Assembly: GCA_026874595.1 (NCBI GenBank)
Contig: CM049312.1
Span: forward strand, 57,043,429-57,107,428
Direction of reading: 5' to 3'
DNA: 64,000 nt
Origin: Sipunculus nudus
Lineage: Eukaryota; Annelida; Sipuncula; Golfingiida; Sipunculidae
Shown here piece by piece: positions 12,901 through 24,161 of this stretch. Positions within the stretch are counted from its first letter, which is position 1. Every line of letters begins with the position of its first letter. Under the pieces are notes generated by a model that saw nothing but the letters and a program-made list of their open reading frames with translations, did not search any database and was not told the DNA's origin. The position numbers and the translations under genes were made by a program.

Positions 12901-13660
12901 ATTAGCAGTCTGATCAGTCACTCTATTCTGAATTATAATATAATTATACAATGTAACTACTGCTAAAGCTACTATATATCCTAAGTTTATTTTCAGATAA
13001 GATTTTAAGATGTATTTTCAGGTATTAATTTTATAAATGAATCAGTTTGAGATATTGCTAAAATATATACATGAATAAAGAAATAACTTTAGAAAAAAAG
13101 GTTAAGATAGAAAAAAATGTTGACATCCATTGGTTCCAAATGTTTGTTCTATATATCAATTTGGCTGACTTGAGAGCTTTCTTTCCAGTTGACCTAGAGG
13201 TCGAGGTGCGGGTTCGAGGTACTGGTATAAGGCCTGTCCACATTTTCATCCCAGTGACGTGCTGCTTAATTAATGCTCATTTCGTATTGAAGGTTTCGAA
13301 AGAGTAAACGTTTATCATGAAAAATAATTAATTCTTTATTGAAGTTTTTAACACAAAACGTATCTAAAGCCATTGTATAAGAACTAGCATTCCTGTAAAC
13401 CACTGAATTTTTATTATCGCAGATAACAGGCCAGCTGTTTTGGAACTTGTAAGGACAATTTTTGATGGTTCATAATATTGATCTGTTTTGCATCTGGAAG
13501 TAGGATGACAGCCTACATGGTCATTTCTCATTTCGTCACTTAGCTGTCAGTGCCAGGTCACGAATGTACTTGTTAATAGTCACACCGCTGTCATTGGAAT
13601 GGACACCTATATCTTTGCTTTACTTGATCAAAGTATTCATACAGATACAAAGGGTGAGTG
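9961..13660. other. Intergenic, no gene supported
   Basis: AT-rich DNA. The only longer open frame (10789-11103, minus, 104 codons) has no recognised motif and no splice context that I could defend. Position 12610 onward and the 12.7-13.0 kb stretch show no repeats by eye. Confidence 0.45.
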
Positions 13661-13668
13661 CCAACTAG

Positions 13669-14640
13669 TTAATGTTTCTGTGTCATACTCTTTTCAGATT
13701 GTGTGATGTGTTTATTTCTGAGAATTGTAAGGGTCTTATAGCAAAAACAGACAGCATTCTTTCTTCCATCATGACGAGCATCTGATATAATCGTTAGACC
13801 CTCTGTAGGAATTTCAAAGCTGCCAATCTCTTCAAATATAGCTGTGCAACAGGAATCAGATGCCTTATCCTTTACACTTTGGCTAAATGTGGCAACCATT
13901 TTCCCCGAGCTTCGATGGCCGATTTAACCACACCCTGCCCCTTCAGTGAATCTCTCAAACTGAGAGTGCAACATCCCACTTGACATGTATCCAGATGCAA
14001 TTCTAGAATTTTCAAGAATTGTACCATCACGCAGGTATAGAGGTGATCCCCAAGAAATCAGGTGTTTTGCCTCGCATCTTAATTTTACCATTGCAGAATT
14101 ACCTAGATTAGTATGGTCATTCGACACCAGCCTTTTCAAAGAAGTTGGTGTGCTGTCACTTGTTGTATCAAATGTTCTATAGCATCCTTTGTTGAAGATA
14201 AAATAAGCTGACTTTTGTTATCTTCACAGATGGGAATGTAGGGTGAATGCACTAGTGTAGCTTCATTCAGCTTCTGAGTCCGACAGTGCTCTGGTGTTAT
14301 ATTGGAGCCAGAAATCTAAAGCCAGCTCTATTGCATATGTGTAAGTCGACATTTGCCGCTTCATTTGCCCGTAACTTATGCAACAGGTCTCTATTTTATA
14401 ATCCCCCTCGGACATTCCAGTTTAAATGGTGGTTTTCTGCCACGAACAGATCTATGCTTTCGTATTCCCTCGGCAGCAATTTTCAAACATGGACATTTAT
14501 TGAAAACACTGTGTTCACTTAGGATAAGGCAGCTACAAAACAGACAACTGGGTATTTCAATTTACACGGGGAATACTTCTAGAAAAATGTCTCATTTAGG
14601 ATTAAGCATATATATATTTTTTTAGTTATGATGAATAAAT
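13669..14640 (-). pseudogene. Broken coding-like region, unknown (possible transposon gene relic)
   Basis: Several neighbouring minus-strand segments in different frames look protein-like: LGNSAMVKLRCEAKHLISWG (13.93-14.14 kb), EGLTIISDARHDGRKNAVCF (13.67-13.90 kb), and near 14.4-14.6 kb a Cys-rich segment with a CLFCSCL-like motif then basic RGRKPPFKLECPR. Together they suggest one decayed gene with frameshifts and stops. The ISDARHDGRKNA segment resembles an Asp-containing block of transposase-like proteins, but I cannot name the family. It could also be exons of an unrecognised gene. Confidence 0.3.
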
Positions 14641-16059
14641 AATTAAGAAATTTCAGTGACAGAGGTCTCCTAGAAATGTACATTTTTTAAAATTGCAAAT
14701 AAAGTCATAATAACATACATCAATATATATCTATATGTGTAACATGTGTTACTTCTAATCATTGAAATATTAACTGCATATAATCAAGAACATGATTTGC
14801 TAAAAAAAAAAATAGATAGTGTTCACGGTTCCTGTGCTAAACCCGGCATTCCAGCATATCTTTCAACATATGCATTAATCTCATTTTTCTGCCAACAGTT
14901 GGTCTTGACCCTTAGAATTTGAGCAGGTTCAGGATAATGCTTTGGAAACAATTTGTCTTCTGGGTTTTGATAGGTGTCATTCTATCCCAGCACTGTCAAG
15001 CCTTGATACATCACTTGTTATCAGAAGGGCAGTAGTATTCATTTAGGCCCAGTGCCAGTTACGTCCTGTACCGACTTACTGTATAACAGATACACACCAG
15101 AATGGGACATTGGGTTACTGATGAACAAGAAGAACCCGTAAATAATCGGTTTAGGCTCAGTGGCTATGACCTAGATGTAGCCTCCCCAGATGAGATGTCG
15201 CAGCGGCGTCAGAGGGTACAATGTATGACCCAGAAGCAGGGGACAAGCTATCAGGAGAGAGAGAGAGAGGAACCAGGCCCCCCCCCTGTTACAACAGCAC
15301 AGACAGGGCGCTGAAGAATGGCCTCATTGTCTGTGTGCTCATATTACTGACCAGGTTGATCAGCAGGCTTGGCGGCTTCAGGGACAGGCAAAACCACATG
15401 CAAGAAACTGCCAGCTGAGTAAAAAACTAAATACAGATGTGTCTGGACAAAGCTACACCAAAGCGGCATCTGGAATAGCATAGTCTACCTTAACAGAAAG
15501 TCACGGGCTCTTGCGAGGGACATTCAGAGGAGGAATTTTGTGTATGATATCACAAAGGCTATATTCTGCCAGACTGTGTGATTAAGCTAGCAAGACCCTG
15601 TTTGCCAAACCTGCAGGCAAGCCATTAATGGGCCATATGTGGGAGTACAGGTAATCCAGTTAAACGTCAAACATTAATAAATGTTACTGTATCTGTAATA
15701 TGACATGATACAATTATAAATGTAGCCACCATTCTATTGATAAGCTGCCGATTAAATGCGCCTGAGACACACCACCTGATCCTATTTTTTTCTGAATTAT
15801 AAGCTCTGATGGGCTGTCAGTCACAGTCGCAGGACCAAAAGTATTACAACAATATGCTCAACAGTTCAAGAACTCCTTTTTAAATTAAAAGTTATTGCCT
15901 AGCCCTGTTCGGTGCTTTTAATGACAGTCCTGTGATTTCGCCCAAGTTTACTGCAAGAAGCAAAGCAATAAATGTATAATGCATGTCTGACAAGAATATT
16001 GTTCTATCGGTTCCATAATGTCAGCTGTAAAATCTAAGAAAAAAATTGGTCCGTCGTAA
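14641..16059. other. Intergenic with one weak coding-like stretch
   Basis: The stretch 15102-15420 is less AT-rich, with two overlapping plus-strand open frames of 65-70 codons (one has the acidic segment LSGYDLDVASPDEMSQRRQR) and a GA-rich run near 15258-15271. No domain is recognised and no splice sites were assigned, so no gene is called. Confidence 0.35.
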
Positions 16060-16674
16060 AAAACTGCAGAAAGCCAACAAATTATCGTAGTAGAGACTAA
16101 AATGGACTAAAAGGGATGGCATCTTCGAAAGTTATATTTTGCCGTTTTTCAAGTTCATGAATCATTGTAAAATGTGATATAGCTCGCTCCACAGTATCTC
16201 TCAGAATAATGATAATTTTCATGACCGGATTTACCTGATACATTCCCCGTTCAACCCTGTACTTAGCTAAAACGCAAAATACTCCTTTATCGACCATCGA
16301 TACCTGTCCACGCCTCCTTAAGGGCATAGAGTTTAAAACCAATCATTTCCTTTGGCTAATGCCACCATATAGGATCAAGCAACGACGTTTGATTTAACTA
16401 TATCTGGATGAAGAGAAAGGAATTCTTTCAGGGTCTGAGTTCCACTTTTAATGGCGCCTAGTATATGTGCCCTCGAAAGTCGTTTCATAAAGGAACTTTG
16501 AGATGAAGGAGTGAATGACCTGTTTCCAGACACCAAAACATGGTCGTTTCTTGATTTCGAGTATTTCCCTCCGTTAAGTTTGATTGATGAGTAGATAATT
16601 TCCTTCGCCTTGCAACGAGGACGAAAGAGGACAAATACTTGATATAATGAAAACGTCCGTCTTCTTTTACCCAT
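16060..16674 (-). pseudogene. Heparan-sulfate 3-O-sulfotransferase-like pseudogene (truncated, frameshifted)
   Basis: Third copy of the sulfotransferase. ATG at 16674 (MGKRRR) opens a frame that keeps the donor loop GAIKSGTQTLKEF but stops at 16375. A second frame (16342-16097) carries RGQVSMVDKG and the 3'-phosphate motif, where the family proline is lost (RDTVER instead of RDPVER). A frameshift at about 16345-16385 separates them. The anchor region is also rearranged (SLYQVFVLFRPRCKAKE). About 50 bp is deleted near 16110, and homology to the intact gene ends near 16060, so the whole C-terminal third with the Cys pair is missing. It is not functional as a sulfotransferase. Confidence 0.85.
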
Positions 16675-17654
16675 GATTCCGTGCTAGTGCTCTGTACGGT
16701 TGAGTTTAAATAAACGACCGGTTCCACGTCACCCATATAAAGAAATACGGCGAGAAAGGAAAACATGTATCGATAAATATAATGAATTATCGATATCGAC
16801 TGTTATATCTTCATATTCCAAGCAACACATACCAAAACCAGGCCCATTTTATTTGTGAAGAAATGCATATTCATCCATTGTCATATAAACAATAATCAAC
16901 TGTTCAAAAAAACTGTGCAAGCGATACATACTTCCAACAACATAAAAAAGGCTACATTGAAGGATATGTGTGAACTGTGTGTTCCCTGAACTAGTTCGCA
17001 CTGCTAAAAGCGGTTCTATTGAAATGACAGACTTTAAATATCTTTAAAAGACCAAACAAGTGCATATAAACAATACGCTATGTCGGTAGGTCTACCTTAC
17101 AACCCATCAATAAACCCATTTATGAAACGTATTATTTCTGATAAGTAAGCCTGTTATATTGGTTTACAGTTTTTACTCCTCAATATTCATCAAATAATAG
17201 CTAATAACACTGCGCATGTGATCCTTTAGCTGTACTGAATATGTTTTGCCGGTGCATCACCACGTAAGATACCCCCCCCCCCCGTAGTAGCAGTAAGAGA
17301 GCAAACATCTATGACTATGGGAAAGTCTACCGTGCGCATCCCGTTCAAGAGGAGCAGCCAGGTACAACAATACATAAACAAACGATTTGGTATGCAACAG
17401 GTAACAGTAGCATAGATATGTAGCATGGCAAATCTAGTATTATAACTATGTATAATGCTCTTACCTTTGGAATTTTTCTACGACGGACTATAAATGTAGT
17501 CCGGAGATCACCTATGACATAAGACTTTAATCAAGGATAACTGAAGAGTAGGTTATACACACACATACACGGAGGTTTGTCGTGACATTACAATGTACTT
17601 TGGGAAAGATATGATGCTTTCGATTTAAGATATATTTAAGCTTGACTTTTGTTT

Positions 17655-18240
17655 GATTGGGGATTATGCCACTAAGGGGTCAGGCGACTCTTCACCATCC
17701 ACAATTCCAAATAGTGGATTTCCTAACTGTGGACGACTCCCCCATAGTTGGGAAATACACCATTTGGAACTGTGGAGGGAAAAGCTACTTTCTCACAGCC
17801 CCCCACATCCTTAGGGTGTGGGCACCTGCTGTAGCGCCCTTATGTTGACCCCCTCAGATACTAAACCACCGTTTTGACGGCGTCAAAGGATCTGTGGGGC
17901 GTGGGAAGCCACAATCCCGCAAGTTAATTTCGGTTGGATGCAAAGACTCTTTAGTAATAACGTTATATAATATATTTGGTGTCAGTTTCAAACCATTAGA
18001 GCAGGATCTGTCGGTGCATTATTAAAATATACCGTTCTTTCCTATGGTCTTCTTTTGAACCAGTTACTATACAAAAATATCATCTTTATAAAAAGAACTA
18101 GCGGTCCGATTGCGGCACGAAATAATTTTACTGAACCTGGAAACTGAACCAAAGAAACATCGGTGTCGTATATGAAACGTATAATCAGGTCAGTGTGCTG
18201 GCCCAGATTATTGCCATCTAGTGGCTGCGATCAGTACTAT
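17655..18240. repeat. Dispersed repeat family R1, copy 2
   Basis: R1 core near 17,790-17,930 (TAGCGCCCTTATGTTGACC, CTCAGATAC, GACGGCGTC) continuing to a GCCATCTAGTGGCTGC end block near 18,215. Homologous to copy 1 over its length and placed at the same distance from a sulfotransferase copy. Confidence 0.6.
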
Positions 18241-19334
18241 ACTATGCCAGTCCGGGAGCTAGAATGGCTTTATGCATTGAAAAATTCGGTTATGGGAGGA
18301 ATAGTCGTTTATTAAACAAGTTGTTGTAGGGTTTAATTTGATTTTGCAAGAAAAAATGACAATAATAAATAAATGTGCATAACGGTGAGCGTACATGAAT
18401 ACATTTCGTATTACATATAAAGATTTATACCATGTTCTCTCCAATTAAATAACATTTCAACTTTTCATCAAATCGTACATAAGCGGTTTAAGTGGCAGTT
18501 TGAAAGATACAGATAATTTAAATGTCTACAAAACCAATCATGCAACTCCAAAAAGTGATTATTCTCCGGACTCTAAGCCTCGAAATATGGAGCGAGCATG
18601 CTTATTTGAGGGGTTGGAGGGATTGCATCTGTCGGTACTCATGTGAGTTGCCCCCTCATATTTTCGCAGAAAAACAAGGCCCATGAAGCATATGAATAGG
18701 CTAGTAACACACACATACACACAAACTTGAACACTCCGAATGCTAGAAAAAGAATGTATATTGAACAATATATTAATAAATTAAACTAAACGTCCAATAT
18801 GAGAACCCAAACACTGTTAGGAATATTTTGTTCATAGGTGGCACTTTGGTATGTTAATAAACCTGTGTCACTTCAGAAAACTTTTTTTTCAATTTAAACA
18901 AATTCAAAAACAGTGTTATATCGCTCACCTAAACTATAAACACAACGAGCAACAAACCATGGTTGTCTAAGCTGTACGTTGATTTACTAACATCTTTCAA
19001 GGAAACGGCCAATAGAGTGACGTCATCTTATGTACCTACTCGCACTCCAGCCAATTAGATAGCCATATAGTCACAGGTTATACTTCCAAGTGTTAACAAT
19101 GATGCTATAAGACACCATAAAACGCTTATCCTGTGATTGTTGAGGCTCGGATTTACATCAAAATTTAAACACATGGACATATTACTATGCCGACCTAAAA
19201 TGTAAAATTTCAATAACAGTTGTTAAAATCGGCTGTACCGTTCTTCAGATGTGTTGCTGACACACAAAATCAAGTAAACGCAATAACCCTCGCTTCGAGC
19301 AGGGTCATTAATGTCAGAGGTGAGAGAATCATAA
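18241..19334. other. Intergenic, no gene seen
   Basis: AT-rich; no coding region supported. A block at 18,690-18,725 (ATGAATAGGCTAGTAACACAC) resembles the sequence left of the R1 copy at 58.2 kb and may be a remnant of it. Confidence 0.45.
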
Positions 19335-20020
19335 ACATAACTTTTTATTAAATTTGTGGGGGGAACGCGATACCGCTAAGGGGTCACGTGTTGTTCTGAG
19401 GATTTTCGTTCTGTATTAAGTAGTAGTAAATGAGCGCTGCTTTGAAAGGGCGACACTCCACGACACGGTGGAGCGGCTCCTCTCAGCCCAAGCATCTTTC
19501 GCAGATGCAAGTACCTCAAGTAGCGCCCTTGTGTTGACCCCTCTCAGATACCAAGACCCCGTGTGATACACGCGGGGCCCGAGCACCTGGGGGGCGCGGT
19601 AAGCGCAATTCCTCCCGCTGCCTAGTATATGGTTCATAGTGGTTTTTAACACTGATACGAAAAATTATTTATGGTGTTCTTTTAAACACGTAATATTCTT
19701 TTAGCAAGATTGTATGGCACATTATTTGGATATACCTATTAGTTTCTTCCCCAGTTTAGAAATGAGATATTTTACAAAAATGTCATATAAGTAACATTCA
19801 AATGCGATTTATCAAAATATAAAATTTTGTATGTTCAGTAGATCCAGTGAATTCCTCCAAGCTGTTCGCGGTACCGACTAGTCACACTGGAGTTTGATCC
19901 CTCCGTTATCGCATACACTTATTTATGTCGCATGTCACAAAAAAAAGTTTTTGGATTTGTTGGGCCTTGTACATACGCCATCTGTTGGTGGCAACAAGGA
20001 CTAAATTAAGCGGACAGTTT
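19335..20020. repeat. Dispersed repeat family R1, copy 3 (long form)
   Basis: Nearly full-length match to 58290-59005. The shared order is TTTGTGGGGGGAACGCG, AAGGGGTCACGTG, GAAAGGGCGACACTCC, AGCGGCTCCTCTCAGCCC, GTAGCGCCCTTGTGTTGACC, GGGGGGCGCGGTAAGCGCAA, ending at GTTGGGCCTTGTACATACGC and GTTGGTGGCA. These two define the longest form of the family (about 700 bp). No open frame is shared. Confidence 0.7.
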
Positions 20021-20561
20021 TGACTTGAAGATGAAGCGGCAAAGTGATGAAATGGGATCAGAATTAAATTCGCGACTGCCGAAGGTTTGTATCAGTGGTG
20101 AAGTTTGGTGTCCCCCTAACGGGGTGTGATTTGTGTCACAATTTATATTGCACATACAAGCAAATCTGAAGGATAACACTACGTTTTCTCGCCTCAGAGA
20201 TCTTATACTGGTCAAAACATTTGCACTAAAACTCTAAGGGCCGTGGGTGGTTACACAAAGTTGTGTGTGTGTGTATGAGGGGATCCCCGTCAATCACCAA
20301 AGATCACCTATTATCAAACAACCAAGTATTGATTTCTTCGAAAAATATCATAACATCATTAACCCTCCCTTCACATAATCCTTTGTCCACTCCTTCAGTA
20401 AAACTCATCTCTGAAAATAAGGCATTGGTTTTAAAAATTGCCAAATGCGTTTATACAATTGACGAAATATAATTTTACGTATAACTTCATATACACTTAA
20501 TAGGTATACACTTTTTGTTTATGATTGCGTAATTAATATCTCGCTTGAAATGTAGTTCTTG

Positions 20562-20562
<1 letters not shown>

Positions 20563-20616
<54 letters not shown>
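20563..20616. repeat. (TA)n microsatellite
   Basis: Uninterrupted TA dinucleotide run, the first of three within 410 bp. Confidence 0.95.
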
Positions 20617-20617
<1 letters not shown>

Positions 20618-20619
20618 CT

Positions 20620-20769
20620 CTGAGGAGGAATCTAACCACATTCACCTGATGATCGGGTCGCATCCCGTGAAACAGACTGTTGTGAATTAACAGTGTTGTT
20701 TTTCTTCAGAGTTATACCGCTCTGGCCTAGTCTGTAGGCCATAGAGCACTTTACATCGGAGGGTAACAC

Positions 20770-20841
<72 letters not shown>

Positions 20842-20913
20842 AAAGGGTATACACAGAAAAGTTGTTCACTGCCAGTGGGATTCGAACCCAAGATCTTCCG
20901 ATTTACCGTGCGG

Positions 20914-20916
<3 letters not shown>
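20620..20916. repeat. tRNA-like (SINE-type) segments split by (TA)n
   Basis: On the plus strand 20723-20734 (TGGCCTAGTCTG) is close to the pol III A box, followed by GCACT as in tRNA D-arm/anticodon sequence. On the minus strand, 20878-20888 reads GGTTCGAATCC, a perfect B box. The boxes are on opposite strands around a (TA)n tract, so they are not one intact tRNA gene. They look like heads or fragments of tRNA-derived SINEs with TA-rich tails. Confidence 0.4.
20775..20839. repeat. (TA)n microsatellite
   Basis: Uninterrupted TA run between the two tRNA-like segments. Confidence 0.95.

Positions 20917-20967
<51 letters not shown>
20917..20967. repeat. (TA)n microsatellite
   Basis: Third TA run of the cluster, adjoining the B-box-like segment. 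Confidence 0.95.
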
Positions 20968-20970
<3 letters not shown>

Positions 20971-22058
20971 GTCTCCAAGAGGTGCATTTACTGTACATGC
21001 AAATGGATGTTATCCACTGAAATCAAACCATACATGAATCTGCCTAACAATAATATATACTTTGCAAAATATTAATAACCCTTTTGTAAGACATCTATGC
21101 AAACTTTATTATGATCTGTTTATGCAAACAGATCGGATAATGTTTTCGACACTAAATGTTTCTCTTGTTTCGACATTTTTGTGATTTTCATGAGAATTAG
21201 TATTCAGTATATAAAAATGCTGAAATACAGTTATGTCTTAAAATACAGCACCACTAGTTCAGATCGTACTAGTTCACTAGTCAAACATGTCTTAATGCTC
21301 GTCAACGTGATTATCACTGAATGTTTATTTTCATGTTTTGTTGCAATAACAAATGTTGTGTATCCTTGAACAGGAATCCCAGATGTCCTAGTAAAAGAGG
21401 GAAACCTGGGAAATAACTTCCTTTTTGTAGTCAGGGAAATCTCCAGCATTTTGACAAAATTACCTCACGTCTGGGAAAAGTCAGGGAATATGATTTGCCC
21501 ATAGAAACAAAACTTTGACTCTGTGTTACCTCCAGGCAAATGACGGTTAATATCGGTATAAGGAAGGGTAGTGACGGTTATGAACCCCTTCAAAACACAT
21601 GTCACGCATTATTAGTTCAGGGGCAATCAGCCGCATCAAACTCGTGGGTTCGACCAACCTCCCTACAGGGTCAAAGTGTCTATTCAGCCAATGATTGTAC
21701 CATGCCATTTGATACGGATTAAAACACGTTTGACCGGACATTTGACCCAGTCCACGCCTTACTTGGGTGATCAGTAAATGTAAACAACATGTGACTCTCG
21801 ATTCCTTGGGATTCATGTCTTATTTCAGTATGCAATAATGGTTAATCCCCGAATTTATACAGGTAATCCCTTTGCATAATGGTGAAAAGGCCACAACAAA
21901 TGTCCCTGCACTATCATCGTGCATTTATGTCTGTAATGATTCTTGCAGCAGCTGTATTTCGTAATCTATCAATGCTAGCACGTGCATAAGTTTCTGTTTA
22001 TATTTGCAATGCCGCGTCACAGATATAACACCGCAAATAAGTCCGCAGGTTTATCAAT
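20968..22058. other. Intergenic, no gene supported
   Basis: Left flank of the retroelement. At 21,395-21,485 there is repeated wording (GTCAGGGAAA, GAAAAGTCAGGGAA) typical of dispersed repeats; no coding region is supported. Confidence 0.4.
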
Positions 22059-22409
22059 ATAAATAATATTTTTCACGGACAAATGCCATTTGTTGGTTAA
22101 ATATGGAATGGATGTTGCCGAAACATCCATTATATTTACTATTCGTCTTAATTATTGCAATTTTCAATTGCGGATGATATAGCTCGCGTTCGACTTGATA
22201 TAGTGCCTTCTGCACATTGACTGGCAAAGATCAATCCCCTTCATAGACGAGACCTCGCGTGAGGAGGATGGGGTTCGACGTGGTGCCATGTGGACACAGA
22301 GTTTCTGATTTTGCACGACAACAGGTCCGAGTGCTGAAATTTCAGGAGGCACAAGAACTTGAAAGTTTTAACATATTATCATATATTAATGTATGTTATC
22401 CATATTCAG
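22059..22409 (+). repeat. Left 351-bp direct repeat of the retroelement
   Basis: Matches 30591-30941 with about ten differences by eye (about 97% identity), same orientation. Both copies end at CCATATTCAG. The high identity suggests that the repeats were made equal at insertion and that the element is fairly young despite its many coding lesions, or that they were homogenised later. Confidence 0.85.
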
Positions 22410-22762
22410 CGAAGACAGAGCTCCAACAAGTTCAAGTTATCAACGAAGACAGAGATTCCGGAAGTTCAAGTTCTGCGCGTGACGAAGAACCAGGAACAGG
22501 CATCAGGTCAGTTTCTGTACGCAAGGTAAGGGGTTCTCGCCATTACACACACTATAAGTTAATTCTAGCCTTGAGCGATTATACATGTATCGGATTATTG
22601 GAGACGTTATTAATTACGAAATCATTCAAAACCCAAAGGAAGTGATTATCCCTAAAAGTTTCTTTAATCCGTGATTGGTCTCAGAAATTAAACAAAGCGA
22701 ATTTCCCGATCCACATTTCACGCTTAATTCATTTCGAATTGAACCAGGTCAGAAGCGACAAC

Positions 22763-23335
22763 ATGGCGGACTTCGCGTATACCAGATGTTTAGTATTAGG
22801 AGACTCCATTGTCCGCCGCTCGGGAGAAGCATTAGGCTCAGTACATCCACTTAAGGATAACTTTGGTCTTCCTGATCAGGTGTCTGTAGCGACTACGGGT
22901 TTTGGGGGCGTAGAGTAAAAACAATAACAGGATTTTTGGACCCTAGAGGCATTTCAGCCAGAGGTAGTCATCCTGCACATAGGCGGAAATGACCTCAGTG
23001 ACCTCAGTCTCCGGCCAGAGGTATTTGGTAGCCGCATTGTAGATCTGATAGAGCACATTCATAACAAGTATCAGGTTCTTAGCATATATATCTCAGCCAT
23101 TAACAACCGCTTTATCCAAGATAACACATTCAACACTATAGCAGCCATCACAAACCAGTACCTGGAGGTAGTCCTTGATTCCATGCCTTTTGCTCGCTTT
23201 TGGAAACACAAACTTGCATTCCCATGGGACAGCCATATGTTTTAAACTGACGGGGTGCACTTCAGGCAGGTTGGGACCAAGCATTTTTATAAAAGCTTGA
23301 GGGGGGCTGTTATTAAGGGACTGATGGGTGTCTGA
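22763..23335 (+). pseudogene. SGNH-hydrolase (GDSL-like esterase) relic of the retroelement
   Basis: A 191-codon frame beginning MADFAYTRCLVLGDS carries the SGNH blocks in order: LGDSIV (block I, nucleophile Ser), HIGGNDL (block III, Asn), and TDGVHF near the end (block V, Asp and His). In-frame stops occur at 22916-22918, 22925-22927 and 23243-23245. Around the first two, a short segment reads well in another frame (RVKTITGF), so two compensating frameshifts are likely. The domain is known from Ngaro retrotransposons and some LINEs, where its role is unclear. It lies 2.8 kb upstream of the gag-like frame, with the satellite in between. Confidence 0.75.
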
Positions 23336-23339
23336 AGGT

Positions 23340-24160
23340 TACCTTGTCAGGTACCAGTGTTGCATGCATCGACTACCCCACCAGAGATTATGCAGCGAAA
23401 AGGTTGTAGCGCCACGACTGAAATTAACACAGAAGCTGTGAAGAACAGATATGTAAATAATAATTAATTTAAAAAATGGTATATGTTTGGTAGTTGTAGG
23501 TTTCGTGTTTGTCAGGTTTAGTGTGTAGGTAGGAAGTGAACGTTTCTGTGGTCATAACTATTCAGTGTGCTCCTGGGTTACAGTTCCTCAGTTTTTGAAT
23601 TATTGAGGTAGTAGTAAGTCAAGTAGTGAGTTATTAGATAAGTAGTTTTATTTAAAGAGAAGCTTATTCAAATGATCAGAATTGTCAATATGTCCAATTG
23701 AGGACAGGTATCCCAAACTTGGATTCCATAGATAGCAGGTTGTAGCAAATAGTTCTGTAGAAGGTCAAGTTCCTTACACTTAACCTCACTCAATATTGGT
23801 TTTAGTCAGTTTCATATATACCCACACTATAAGGGGTTAGTTTTGTGCGTTAACCGGGTATCTTACTCCTGGTAGTAATATATTACCGGTTACACCTTTA
23901 TAAACCTAAACATCTTGTGCGGTTCATTATTTTTCTTGTCTTTAGCCAAATATTAGTTCAATATTAGTTCCCATAATGGGATTACATAGGTACACTAGAG
24001 CAAATAGGCTTGCGGAAGTTTTCGTACACCTTATTACCTGTTCCAAATTAATTTACCGAATTGCCAAATTTAAGGAAGCAGGTAGTAAATGTAGTTTTTG
24101 GTTGTAAGTCCCTCAGTTTTAGGGGTGGGCATGTTAATTTAAACCGAGGTTTAAAAAAAA
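23340..24160. other. Non-coding spacer inside the retroelement
   Basis: No open frame or repeat recognised between the SGNH relic and the satellite. Confidence 0.45.
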
Positions 24161-24161
24161 G

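Noticed and set aside
20870-20916. A functional tRNA gene
   Set aside because: Only the T-arm/B-box half is present; acceptor and D-arm are missing and replaced by (TA)n.
20769-21075. Open frames with long Tyr-Ile repeats
   Set aside because: They are translations of (TA)n tracts.
22259-22645. 128-codon open frame at the left direct repeat, with a GTAAGG donor-like site at 22525
   Set aside because: Half of it lies in the direct repeat and the right copy does not keep the frame; no domain recognised.
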